DNA of 37,654 bases from Clostridiales bacterium. Its GTDB lineage: Bacteria > Bacillota > Clostridia > Christensenellales > Borkfalkiaceae. The position numbers and the translations under genes were made by a program. Numbering within the stretch: position 1 is the first letter of the stretch; each line of letters opens with the position of its first letter. Where the stretch lies: positions 1 to 37,654 of the forward strand of contig JAMPAF010000018.1 in NCBI GenBank assembly GCA_023667345.1. Reading direction: 5' to 3'. Positions 29,631-37,640 of the stretch are shown here, one piece after another. The notes below the pieces were generated by a model. It was given only the letters and a program-made list of their open reading frames with translations, had not been told where the DNA came from and searched no databases.

Positions 29631-32600
29631 TTAAGCGGCAGGTGCAAGTTCGACGTAGCACAGCCAACATTCGCCGTCCTTGCTTCTTTCAATCTTGTGG
29701 CTGCCCGCTTCCAGATTAACGGTAACAATGCCGCCTGTCGCAGTGTACTGCGTGCCGTCAACGTTAACAGTCTGCTTCTTGCTTGAATGCAACATTAATT
29801 TAGCAGTCATATTTGTCGCCGTCGAGAAAGTAATCACCGTATCGCTCTGCACCTTTAAAGGCGAGATATAAGTTTCGTTGTTGTATTCAAACGTATCGGT
29901 TTTACCTCTGTAACTCTTGCTGCCCGAAATTGTGAAGCCGAGACCGGCAAGCTTGGAGTCGTTTTCCGCCGTAAACAATACTAACTTAGCCTTGCTCGCG
30001 TACTCGTCGTATGCGGCTACCGCCTTGTCGTAGGCTTGCTTTTCGTCGGCGGTTAACATTGCTTGCTGTGCCGTAGTAAGAGCCGTGTATGCCGCCTTTA
30101 ACGCGCCCGCCTGACTCATATAATTGCTTGCGGTTTCGTCGAGCGCGGCTATCATATCCTTAACCTCGAAAGGCTTTAACGCCGCAGTTAATGTTGCGAT
30201 AGAGTCGGTTACCGGATTAATGTTTATTCTGTCAATAATCGCGCTTTCATCGTCGTTTTCCTTGTCCAGCGAGTTATAGTCGTCAAGTACGTCGTTAAAG
30301 ATAACGAGCGCAATCTCAATAGCGGGCTTGCTGTCAATGATGAGCGGGAATACGCTCGTTGCGGGCAGTCTGTCTATGGCTCCCTGCATTGCGTCGCCCT
30401 TGAATGCGCTGAATGCCGATATAGCCGCAACCAGCGCGGAATAGTTGGTAACTTTGGATTTAGCCGAGTTATCCAACTCGTTATAAGCCGCCTGTGCAAG
30501 CGAAATGTCGCTGTCGGAATATTTGGTGACCGTACCGATATAATTTATTCTCGCTATGACGTAGTTGACCGAAATTTCGGCGTAAGCGTTTTCCGCTTTA
30601 ACATAGCGCGAATATAGGTCGGAGCTTATCTGCTGTTTTTCGTCCGCCGACAGTGCGCCGTATGCCTTTCTCGCCGCTTCGATTACCGTCTTGCTGTTGC
30701 GGGTTACGGTGTTGCCGATTGCCGCCAACGCCGTTTTAGCAGCGTTTACGCGCGCTTCGGAAGCGCCCTCCGCCGCCTCGAACGACAGCGCAGTAATGTA
30801 GGATTCCTTATCCTTTTGACCGGAGGTTATAACGTAAGTGCCCGCGGCGAGTTCCACGCTTACCGAGCCGTTGAATTTTGCGATTACCACTTTGCCGTCG
30901 GAACGTATTACCTGTGGATAGTGGTCCGCCTCTTTGCCCGAGCCCTCGATATTTACGAGCGTGGGTGCGGAAAGAGTGAACGTCATAAGCTGACCTTTGC
31001 CCTTGCCGCCCTTGAAATCATTGACATAAACTCCGTTCACCGTGGCTCCCGTAGCCGCTTTAGAAAGGTCCACGGTGCCGTTGGTTACCGCCGCCGCAGG
31101 GGTGTGGGTGTTGGCTTCAAGCATTTTCTTGGTATTGCCTGCCGCAAAGCCGACAGTACCTACATACTGCAAAACTCTCGTCCTTGCGGAAACGGGGTCG
31201 TCCACGAGCGCGTCCGTCTTTTTATTTGTCGCATCGTAATAGAACAGCGTAGGGTCGGTATCGAAGTGCGCAAGGCTGTACACGCTGCCCGTTGAGGACG
31301 ATATGCCGCCGCAGTGTTCGCAGTTGTTGGCTACATACTCGTCGCGCGCGGATACGTCGGTTATCGAATGTTCGTCGAAACAACTCGAGTATACATTTTT
31401 CCAACCCTTTGCAACGCCGCCCGAACTCTTATCCTCGGCTACCTTTTTGCGCCCTTCATAGAAATTCGCTTCCGAGAATACGTAGCTGTTAGCTCTGAGC
31501 GAGTGTACCTGGTCCATCGTTCCGCCGCTTTCGCCATATACGTAGTTGTTATAGTAGTGACAGTTTGCCTGTCTTATAAGAGGTATACGCGCCTTACAGT
31601 TGTACCACATATTGTGGTGCATAGTTATGTTGTATTGATACGAACTGTCCGCCGAACCTATGAGGTTGGTTTTGTGGCAGTTGATAAAGTAGTTATACGA
31701 CAAGGTAAAATACTGTCCGCGCTTGAAGTCGCAGCTTCCGTCACCCTCGCCCTTATCGCTTTCGGCGGGGCTTGCGCAGTAGCCCTCTAAGAATACGTTG
31801 TTATGTACCCAACATCTTTCAACCGAGCCCGTAATGCCCTTTGCCTTGTTGTCCTGCTGAACGCCTTCCATACCGACGCAGTCCTCGGGAACCTTATCAA
31901 AGGTTAAATTTCTTACCTCGAAGCCCTTGCCGCGTCCGTTCTTCGCGTCGCTGCCAGCCATAAAGTGGAAGCCCCAGCCGTAAATGGTCGCGTCGTCGCC
32001 TACACCCTCTATGGTGACGTTTTTCAGGTTTTTCATACGTGCCATATGTCCGTTGTCGCCTACGGAACCGCCCTCGCCGAGGCAATTGTATGCCGTACAG
32101 CCTTCGGGCGTGGTTACCGTACCTATGAAACGGACAACTATGGGGATATTGTCAAAAGCAGTGTTGCCGAAGCCGAGCGAAGAACCGCTTTCGGAATACG
32201 TATTACTTGCAACATTGCCGTTTTTATCTTTCTTGGTGTACTGTACGTTATTGAGCCACCAGCCTATGCCTTCCGCTTGTTTGTTCCAATTCTTATCCGC
32301 ACCCTTAATGCCCGCATAGTAAGGAATGTCGAACATTTGCTGACGCACCAAAGTATTGGTTTCGGCAAGGTCTTTCATAACCGTGTCTTTATTTTCCTCG
32401 GTTACGTAAATTACAAGGGCGTTATCTTTTAAAGTGCCGTCGTCGTTATACGCGCCTATGCCGTCGGTATAATTGAAGTGCGCGTAGCCCGAGCGGTCGT
32501 ACGCCTTTACCCTTACATCCGTTATTTCGGTTGCGCCTATCTTAACGCTGTATACGCCTGCGGATAACCCGAGAATATCTACTCTCGCAGAATTGCCGCC

Positions 32601-33563
32601 GAGTCCGCGCACGAGTTGCGCGTCTACAGTCGTCCATTCCGCTCCGCCGTTCTTTTTATACTGTACGACGGTATTTGCGCCGCCGGTGAATTCCACCGCT
32701 ACGGATTCCTGATTGCCTTCGACCTTTGAAATACCCGAAGGCAAAGCCTCCCACTGTGCCTCTAAGGTTATGGATTGATTTACGGGCGCATTAAAATCAT
32801 AGTCGCTGCCGTTGAGCTTCCAACCCGTAAGATAACTGCCGTCCTTCTCCACAAGGGGTTCGACGGCATATGCGCCGTGCTCTACGTACTGCACGGACGC
32901 GCCGTCCGCCTCGGTGAACGTTACGGAATGTTCCTCGGCGTCGGAGTCTGCCGCTACGGGAGGCAAATCGCTTTCGCTTACACTGCCTATGTCAACCGTG
33001 CCGCCCGCAAACGTAAACGGGTCTTTGTTCGCCGCCTGCGAACCGCTGTTTAAAGGCGCAAGCACTATTACCGTGCAGGTTACAACCGAGGTTCCCGCCG
33101 TTGCGGTAATTTTTGCAACACCCGCCGTTTTCGCCGTAATTTTGCCCTTGCTGTCAACCGTTGCGACATTAGTGTGTTGCGACGCAAAAACCGCGCCGTC
33201 AGCAGCCGAAATCTCCTGACTTTCACCGACGGTCAACGATATAGCGGTATCCTCGCTCAGAACAACGGGGTCGGGATTCTCTATCTCGCCGCCGCCACCG
33301 CCGCCGATTGTTCTCACATAAGAACAGTCGTTGCAGGTTGCGTCACCGTCGTTATCGTAGCTGTGCGGCTTTGTTTCGGTTACCGTAGCGTGGTCGAGGC
33401 AGGTAGATTTTCTTGTATGCTTCGTCTCGTCTTCCTTGTCCGTCTCCCACGAAGTCCAGGTATGAACGTGCCCTTCGTGCTGTTTGCAACCCGCCGTTGC
33501 AACCACGCCCACGGACATCACGCCCGCAAGCAGCAACGACAGAATCGCTCCCTTTTTCTTCAT
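29631..33563 (-). CDS. Large secreted pectate lyase (PL1-like) with Ig-like and repeat domains
   Basis: This 1310-aa protein begins with a signal peptide (MKKKGAILSLLLAGVMSVG) ending in ATAGC, a weak lipobox with Cys26. Then come a His/Cys motif (HVHTWTSW ... HSY....DATCNDCSYVR), a Gly run, a Big_2-like bacterial Ig domain (about 95-165) and a Listeria-Bacteroides repeat (TGWKLNGSDYDF, about 245-275). A PL1 beta-helix spans about 400-780, with NLIGSAD near 635 and RIPLIR near 661, typical of calcium-dependent pectate lyases. Two CBM-like beta modules (about 860-950 and the last 110 residues) flank helical FIVAR-like repeats. It probably degrades pectin at the cell surface. Confidence 0.85.
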   Translation of the reverse strand: MKKKGAILSLLLAGVMSVGVVATAGCKQHEGHVHTWTSWETDKEDETKHTRKSTCLDHATVTETKPHSYDNDGDATCNDCSYVRTIGGGGGGEIENPDPVVLSEDTAISLTVGESQEISAADGAVFASQHTNVATVDSKGKITAKTAGVAKITATAGTSVVTCTVIVLAPLNSGSQAANKDPFTFAGGTVDIGSVSESDLPPVAADSDAEEHSVTFTEADGASVQYVEHGAYAVEPLVEKDGSYLTGWKLNGSDYDFNAPVNQSITLEAQWEALPSGISKVEGNQESVAVEFTGGANTVVQYKKNGGAEWTTVDAQLVRGLGGNSARVDILGLSAGVYSVKIGATEITDVRVKAYDRSGYAHFNYTDGIGAYNDDGTLKDNALVIYVTEENKDTVMKDLAETNTLVRQQMFDIPYYAGIKGADKNWNKQAEGIGWWLNNVQYTKKDKNGNVASNTYSESGSSLGFGNTAFDNIPIVVRFIGTVTTPEGCTAYNCLGEGGSVGDNGHMARMKNLKNVTIEGVGDDATIYGWGFHFMAGSDAKNGRGKGFEVRNLTFDKVPEDCVGMEGVQQDNKAKGITGSVERCWVHNNVFLEGYCASPAESDKGEGDGSCDFKRGQYFTLSYNYFINCHKTNLIGSADSSYQYNITMHHNMWYNCKARIPLIRQANCHYYNNYVYGESGGTMDQVHSLRANSYVFSEANFYEGRKKVAEDKSSGGVAKGWKNVYSSCFDEHSITDVSARDEYVANNCEHCGGISSSTGSVYSLAHFDTDPTLFYYDATNKKTDALVDDPVSARTRVLQYVGTVGFAAGNTKKMLEANTHTPAAAVTNGTVDLSKAATGATVNGVYVNDFKGGKGKGQLMTFTLSAPTLVNIEGSGKEADHYPQVIRSDGKVVIAKFNGSVSVELAAGTYVITSGQKDKESYITALSFEAAEGASEARVNAAKTALAAIGNTVTRNSKTVIEAARKAYGALSADEKQQISSDLYSRYVKAENAYAEISVNYVIARINYIGTVTKYSDSDISLAQAAYNELDNSAKSKVTNYSALVAAISAFSAFKGDAMQGAIDRLPATSVFPLIIDSKPAIEIALVIFNDVLDDYNSLDKENDDESAIIDRININPVTDSIATLTAALKPFEVKDMIAALDETASNYMSQAGALKAAYTALTTAQQAMLTADEKQAYDKAVAAYDEYASKAKLVLFTAENDSKLAGLGFTISGSKSYRGKTDTFEYNNETYISPLKVQSDTVITFSTATNMTAKLMLHSSKKQTVNVDGTQYTATGGIVTVNLEAGSHKIERSKDGECWLCYVELAPAA

Positions 33564-33627
33564 TTTCTATATCCCCCTTTATGCTAAAAATGCTGATTTT
33601 TAACATTTTAAGTTTTCAATTAACACT

Positions 33628-33656
33628 ATTATATTACTTTTCCGTGACTTTGTAAA
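33628..33656 (-). promoter_or_regulatory. Promoter of the pectate lyase gene
   Basis: TTTACA (33656-33651), 17 bp, TATAAT (33633-33628) on the minus strand; GGGGGAT lies before the ATG at 33563. Confidence 0.75.
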
Positions 33657-33776
33657 TACTTTAAAACAATTTATAATGTAAAAAATACAGCCCGCGGCGT
33701 CGCCGCGTGACTTGCCCTCTCTTGCACCAAAATGAAAGCAAGGAGTGGTACACCGTCGTTGCGCCCGTCCCGCGCC

Positions 33777-34013
33777 GTCATTGCGCCCGCCCGCCAAAGG
33801 CGGTCGCACGAAGCGTTAGCGTAGTAGGAGCGTAGCGACGCGGCAATCCAGAATTACGTAGTCTGCAATGCTTCGCTTCCCAATTTTTCACGTATTACCA
33901 CGAGGGGATTCTCTCACTTAATCGCCCGCACAAGTGCGGGTCTCATAGCGTTCGAAATGACACGCTCCTATGGGCTCATATGATTATGCCCCGCCTTGCG
34001 GCGGGGCGAAATG
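33777..34013. repeat. Long intergenic repeat, family 1 (copy 2)
   Basis: Second copy of the 3531-3795 repeat with the same block order, from GTCATTGCGCCCGCC to a terminal hairpin ATGATTATGCCCCGCC / GGCGGGGC. Differences are concentrated in short GC-rich palindromes, where whole small inserts are exchanged. No gene is supported between 33657 and 34226. Confidence 0.8.
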
Positions 34014-34029
34014 GTATTGTCAAATGTTC

Positions 34030-34095
34030 ACAACCCTCATCCGTCACAACCTTAACGGTTGCGACACCTTCCCCCTTTATTAAGGTGGAAGGCAC
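34030..34095. repeat. Family 2 repeat unit
   Basis: CCCTCATCCGTC-ACAACCTTAACGGTTG-CGACACCTTCCCCC, followed by TTTATTAAGGTGGAAGG and GCACGATTAAGG, the same phrase as at 12905-12935. Confidence 0.7.
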
Positions 34096-34106
34096 GATTA
34101 AGGTAC

Positions 34107-34225
34107 AATAATTAATTCTTAATTCTTAATTCTTAATTCTTATTTCTTAATTCTTAATTCTTAATTCTTATTTCTTAATTCTTATTTCTTAATTCTTAAT
34201 TCTGAATTCTTAATTCTGAATTCAC
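34107..34225. repeat. Heptanucleotide array (TTAATTC)n
   Basis: About 16 tandem 7-bp units, mostly TTAATTC with TTATTTC and TGAATTC variants, ending at the stop of the TtcA-like gene. Related arrays lie at 12657-12715 and 35738-35795. Confidence 0.85.
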
Positions 34226-34226
34226 C

Positions 34227-35087
34227 TTAATTGCGAATTATCTTAATTCCTTTTTCGTATTTTGAATTAAAGTCGTACGTCTCGCCCCTGTATTTAAACT
34301 CTGGCAAGGTGTCGAGTTGCACGTTATGTAAGCTCTTGAAAATGCTCGCGTCGACGTCGGGGTTGCGCGCGCGGAAGTCCTTTATAAGCTTTTTGATATC
34401 CTGCCGCGCCGACTGCCCCTGCTCGCCCAAGGATAAATTTTCGGTGAGTTTGCACGCGCAAGCGATAAATTTTAAATTATTGTAATTTTGCCAGCGGATA
34501 ATTTCGTCGTCCAAAACGCAGTACAGCGGGCGAATAAGCTGCATACCCTTAAAATTGTTGCTGCTAATTTTGGGCATCATTCCCTGTATCTGCCCGCCGA
34601 AAAGCATCGACATGAGCGTCGTTTCGATAACGTCGGACATATGGTGCCCGAGCGCGATTTTGTTGCAACCTAATTCTTGCGCCCGCGCGTACAGAAAGCC
34701 CCGCCGCATGCGCGCGCAGAGATAGCACGGGTGCTCGCCGCCTATCAGCTCGTTTACGCCGAATATATCCGACTCGAAGATTTGCGCGGGTATTTCCAAA
34801 AACGCGAGATTTTGCTTTATGAGCGCGAGGTTTTCCTCATTGTACCCCGGATTCATTACGATATATTCCGCGTCGAATGAGATTTCGGAGTGCTTTTTTA
34901 ATTCCTGCACGCACTTTGCAAGCAGCATTGAATCCTTGCCGCCCGAAACGCACACCGCAATTTTGTCGCCCTCTTCGATAAGCTTGTATTTTTTTACGGC
35001 TTGCAGAAATTTAGTCCATATCCCCTTGCGGAATTTGGTTATGATACTGCGCTCGACAAGCTCGCACGGAGTGAGTTGTTTAGACAT
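34227..35087 (-). CDS. TtcA-like tRNA thiolation PP-loop ATPase
   Basis: The 286-aa protein belongs to the TtcA/TtuA group of N-type ATP pyrophosphatases. The PP-loop SGGKDS is at residues 48-53. A Cys121-x-x-Cys124 pair (CYLCARMRRG) with a further Cys at 210/212 (FIACACK) matches the three-cysteine Fe-S site. TtcA makes 2-thiocytidine at position 32 of tRNAs; TtuA thiolates U54. Which one applies cannot be read. It starts 3 nt after iscU, with the sulfur-transfer genes iscU and iscS upstream, which fits a client that needs an Fe-S cluster and sulfide. Confidence 0.88.
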   Translation of the reverse strand: MSKQLTPCELVERSIITKFRKGIWTKFLQAVKKYKLIEEGDKIAVCVSGGKDSMLLAKCVQELKKHSEISFDAEYIVMNPGYNEENLALIKQNLAFLEIPAQIFESDIFGVNELIGGEHPCYLCARMRRGFLYARAQELGCNKIALGHHMSDVIETTLMSMLFGGQIQGMMPKISSNNFKGMQLIRPLYCVLDDEIIRWQNYNNLKFIACACKLTENLSLGEQGQSARQDIKKLIKDFRARNPDVDASIFKSLHNVQLDTLPEFKYRGETYDFNSKYEKGIKIIRN

Positions 35088-35090
35088 AAA

Positions 35091-35534
35091 TTACTCTTCG
35101 CTGTACCCGTGCTCGTCCTCTTCGTCAGCAGGGTCGGGGAACTGCGCCTTATCATACTCTATTCCGTTCTTGTCGTAATAGTCCTTGATAGCCGCACGGA
35201 TAGCCTCTTCCGCCAAAACCGAGCAGTGCATTTTGTGCGCGGGAAGCCCGTCCAACGCCTCGGCAACCGCCTTGTTGGTGAGTTCCAACGCCTTGGATAT
35301 GGGCTTGCCCTTAATCATTTCGGTAGCCATCGACGACGACGCGATTGCGCTTCCGCACCCGAAGGTGTTGAATTTGACGTCGACTATAATGTTATCGCGC
35401 ACCTTGATATAAATTTTCATTATATCGCCGCACTTTGCGTTGCCTACCTCGCCTATGCCGTCGGCGTCGTCGAGCTTACCCACGTTGCGTGGATTTGTGA
35501 AATGGTCCATAACTTTTTCGCTGTATAATGCCAT
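35091..35534 (-). CDS. iscU: Fe-S cluster scaffold protein IscU/NifU N-terminal type
   Basis: The ATG at 35534 follows AAAGGAG by 4 nt and gives 147 aa. The three cluster ligands are Cys35 in NAKCGD, Cys60 in TFGCGSA and Cys104 in KMHCSVLA, with Asp37 also conserved. The protein builds Fe-S clusters from sulfur supplied by IscS. A charged tail of about 20 residues (DPADEEDEHGYSEE) extends the core. The gene sits between iscS and the TtcA-like gene, but a 260-nt spacer with an RNA-like element and a heptanucleotide array separates it from iscS. Confidence 0.95.
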   Translation of the reverse strand: MALYSEKVMDHFTNPRNVGKLDDADGIGEVGNAKCGDIMKIYIKVRDNIIVDVKFNTFGCGSAIASSSMATEMIKGKPISKALELTNKAVAEALDGLPAHKMHCSVLAEEAIRAAIKDYYDKNGIEYDKAQFPDPADEEDEHGYSEE

Positions 35535-35589
35535 AAAACTCCTTTCTCGCAAAAATCTTTCGCTTGGGGCGCGAAATATTATTTGCGAT

Positions 35590-35722
35590 TTTGAAAGGCG
35601 CTGCCTTTCTGCCCGCGATAGTTAGGTGCCCTCGTGATTATCAAATCGCGGGCATTCAATCCGCTGAGGCGAAAGTTTTCGCAAATTGGGTCGCGCTGCG
35701 CAAAATGGCGATTTTGCTTGCT
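35590..35722 (-). ncRNA. Candidate structured RNA element, copy B (iscS-iscU spacer)
   Basis: Second copy of the element at 5868-6000. Plus-strand stems: 35593-35599/35603-35609 (GAAAGGC/GCCTTTC), 35611-35619/35645-35653 (GCCCGCGAT/ATCGCGGGC, 25-nt loop with GGTGCCCTCGTGATTATCAA), 35669-35673/35678-35682 (GCGAA/TTCGC) and 35700-35706/35711-35717 (GCAAAAT/ATTTTGC). Stem lengths and loop lengths equal those of copy A for the first three. It ends about 50 nt before iscU. As with copy A, no T tract follows on the minus strand. Confidence 0.6.
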
Positions 35723-35737
35723 AAAATTATTATTTTT

Positions 35738-35795
35738 TTAATTCTTAATTTTTAATTCTTAATTCTTAATTCTAAATTCTTAATTCTAAATTCTT
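35738..35795. repeat. Heptanucleotide array (TTAATTC)n
   Basis: About eight 7-bp units of TTAATTC, TAAATTC and TTAATTT, ending 2 nt before the iscS stop, so the array runs directly up to the gene end as it does at 34225. Confidence 0.8.
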
Positions 35796-35797
35796 AA

Positions 35798-36997
35798 TTA
35801 AATAAGGTGCGGTTTTTCGCCCTTTTCCAGCTCTTCCCATACGGGCGATATCGAGCGCAGATATTCCACTACCTTTGGCACTTCCGCTATGATATAGTCG
35901 ATTTCCTCTTCGGTGTTGTATTCCGAAAGGCTGAGCCTTAAAGAGCCGTGCGCCACCTCGTGCGGCAAGCCCAGCGCGAGGAGCACGTGCGACGGGTCGA
36001 GAGAACCCGACGTGCACGCCGAACCCGACGACGCGCATATGCCCTTTGCGTCCAAAAGCAGCAGTAAGCTTTCGCCCTCTATCCCCTCGAAACACATATT
36101 TACGTTGTTCGGCAAGCGGTTTTCGGGGTCGCCGTTTAATTTGGAGTGCGGAATTTTACTCAGCCCCGCAATAAGCTTGTCGCGGAGAGCCGCTTCCCTT
36201 TTCATATTTTCGGACATACACGCGACCGCTTCCTTCAAAGCCGCCGCCATCGCGCAGATACCCGCAATATTTTCGGTGCCCGCGCGGCGGTTTCTTTCCT
36301 GTGCGCCGCCCTCTATCAAATTTTTAAGCTGTACTCCGTTGCGGCAGTACAGAAAGCCCGCGCCCTTCGGTCCGTGGAATTTGTGCGCCGAAACAGACAG
36401 CATATCCACGCTATCTTCTATGACGTTTACGGGGATATGCCCCACCGCCTGCACCGCGTCCGTGTGGAAAACCACCTTATGCTTGCGGCAAACCTCGCCG
36501 ATTTGACGGATAGGCAAAACCGACCCGACCTCGTTGTTCGCGTACATAACCGTGACGAGCGCGGTATCGGGGCGGATAGCCGCCTCCACCTCCCCCGCGG
36601 TGATATTGCCGTGGGAATGAACGGAAAGGTAAGTGACCTCGAAGCCCTCTTTTTCAAGCTTTTTGAGGGTATGAAGAACGGCGTGGTGCTCGAACGCGGT
36701 GGATATTATGTGCTTTTTGCCCTTGGCAAGACCCGCGTACGCCGCCGAGCGGATAGCCTGATTATCCGCCTCGCTTCCGCCCGAGGTGAAGTAAATTTCG
36801 TTGGGTTTGGCGCCTATTATCGCGGCTATCTCCGCGCGCGCCTTATCGAGCGCCTCTTTGGCGATTTGCCCCACGGTATGGAGCGACGAGGGGTTGCCGT
36901 ACGTTTCCTTTAAATAAGGGAGCATTGCGGCGATTGCCGTATCGCTCATAGCGGTTGTTGCCGCGTTGTCTACGTAAACGGTCTTTGACATATACAT
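35798..36997 (-). CDS. iscS: Cysteine desulfurase IscS/NifS
   Basis: The ATG at 36997, 5 nt after GAAGG, gives 399 aa. It is a PLP enzyme that removes sulfur from cysteine. It shows VYVDNAATT at the start, SGGSEADN, the PLP pocket HTDAVQAVG, the PLP lysine 206 in SAHKFHGPKG and the active-site Cys328 in SSGSACTSG on the mobile loop. Its promoter carries a palindrome over the -35 box (37025-37061), so it is probably controlled by the IscR-like protein upstream. It delivers sulfur to IscU and possibly to the TtcA-like protein. Confidence 0.96.
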   Translation of the reverse strand: MYMSKTVYVDNAATTAMSDTAIAAMLPYLKETYGNPSSLHTVGQIAKEALDKARAEIAAIIGAKPNEIYFTSGGSEADNQAIRSAAYAGLAKGKKHIISTAFEHHAVLHTLKKLEKEGFEVTYLSVHSHGNITAGEVEAAIRPDTALVTVMYANNEVGSVLPIRQIGEVCRKHKVVFHTDAVQAVGHIPVNVIEDSVDMLSVSAHKFHGPKGAGFLYCRNGVQLKNLIEGGAQERNRRAGTENIAGICAMAAALKEAVACMSENMKREAALRDKLIAGLSKIPHSKLNGDPENRLPNNVNMCFEGIEGESLLLLLDAKGICASSGSACTSGSLDPSHVLLALGLPHEVAHGSLRLSLSEYNTEEEIDYIIAEVPKVVEYLRSISPVWEELEKGEKPHLI

Positions 36998-37024
36998 AAA
37001 AACCTTCTTAATTAGTTTGTATTC

Positions 37025-37061
37025 ATTATAATAAATAATTCCTATCAAGTCAATAGGAATT
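37025..37061 (-). promoter_or_regulatory. iscS promoter with Rrf2-type palindrome
   Basis: On the minus strand TTGACT (37053-37048), 17 bp, TATAAT (37030-37025). A perfect 9-bp-arm palindrome AATTCCTAT / ATAGGAATT (37037-37045, 37053-37061, 7-nt centre) covers the -35 box, so binding would block transcription. The IscR-like regulator is encoded directly upstream. Confidence 0.8.
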
Positions 37062-37095
37062 AAAAGAGTTTACAAAATTTTTTGTTAAAGTTGAG

Positions 37096-37124
37096 CGCGC
37101 GGCGTTTTTGCAAAACGCCGCGCG
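37096..37124. terminator. GC-rich hairpin between iscR and iscS
   Basis: A perfect 13-bp stem CGCGCGGCGTTTT / AAAACGCCGCGCG with a 3-nt loop. The T tract (TCTTTT) is on the plus strand. On the minus strand it begins 9 nt after the iscR stop and may act as a partial terminator. Confidence 0.55.
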
Positions 37125-37132
37125 TCTTTTGG

Positions 37133-37525
37133 CTATTTCAATAAATCGGCGAGCGATTTTGAATTTAAAAAGTTGGTGATAACCTCGTCAAGCTCCCGCC
37201 AAAGGGGCAACGTTAAGCAGTTGCACGCATTTTCGCAGTTGCCGTCGAGGCAGGAAACGGGCGCGAGCGAGCCTTCCGCCGCGATAATAATTTCCGCAAC
37301 GGAATATTCCTCGGGCTTTCTTGCAAGCTTATAGCCGCCGCTCTTGCCGCGCGCTGAAAGTATAAGCCCCGCGCTCGATAGCTGTTTTGCCGATGTTTCG
37401 AGGTATTTCAAAGATTCTTTCTGCCTTTCGGCGATATCGGCAAGCGAGATATTCGTGCCGTCGTTATGCTGCGCCAAATCGAGCATAATTTTGAGGGCGT
37501 TCCTGCCCTTGGTTGCAATCATCAT
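37133..37525 (-). CDS. iscR: Rrf2-family regulator, IscR-like
   Basis: The 130-aa protein has the Rrf2 winged helix (MIATKGRNALKIMLDLA ... LADIAERQKESLKYLE ... LILSARGKSGGYKLAR). A cysteine group follows at 92, 97, 101 and 103 (SCLDGNCENACNC), at the place where IscR binds a [2Fe-2S] cluster. CymR, the other common Firmicutes member, lacks this group. It most likely senses Fe-S status and controls iscS through the palindrome at 37037-37061. The ribosome site is weak (AGGTTATATT). The gene symbol is by similarity. Confidence 0.88.
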   Translation of the reverse strand: MMIATKGRNALKIMLDLAQHNDGTNISLADIAERQKESLKYLETSAKQLSSAGLILSARGKSGGYKLARKPEEYSVAEIIIAAEGSLAPVSCLDGNCENACNCLTLPLWRELDEVITNFLNSKSLADLLK

Positions 37526-37540
37526 AATATAACCTATTTA

Positions 37541-37640
37541 ATGCGGAATTCGTAACTATGCTGAGGTGAAGAGCGTCAACCTCTTCCGTCACCTTCGGTG
37601 CCACCTTCCCCTTCAAAGTGGAAGGCGAGGGGTTGCGCGG
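37541..37640. repeat. Composite repeat at the window end
   Basis: AATGCGGAATTCGTAAC and GGTGAAGAGCGTCAACCTC repeat 11397-11448, then CGTCACCTTCGGTGCCACC and CTTCCCCTTC form a family 2 unit. The junction differs from the copy at 11449, where a family 3 unit follows, so modules have been combined in different ways. It probably continues past the window. Confidence 0.7.

Noticed and set aside
31314-31790. 158-codon plus-strand frame inside the pectate lyase gene
   Set aside because: Antisense shadow; the minus-strand frame has clear PL1 motifs.
34107-34225. CRISPR-like array
   Set aside because: Units are 7 bp with no spacers and no cas genes are present.
36146-36913. 255-codon plus-strand frame inside iscS
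   Set aside because: Antisense shadow of the well-supported iscS gene.
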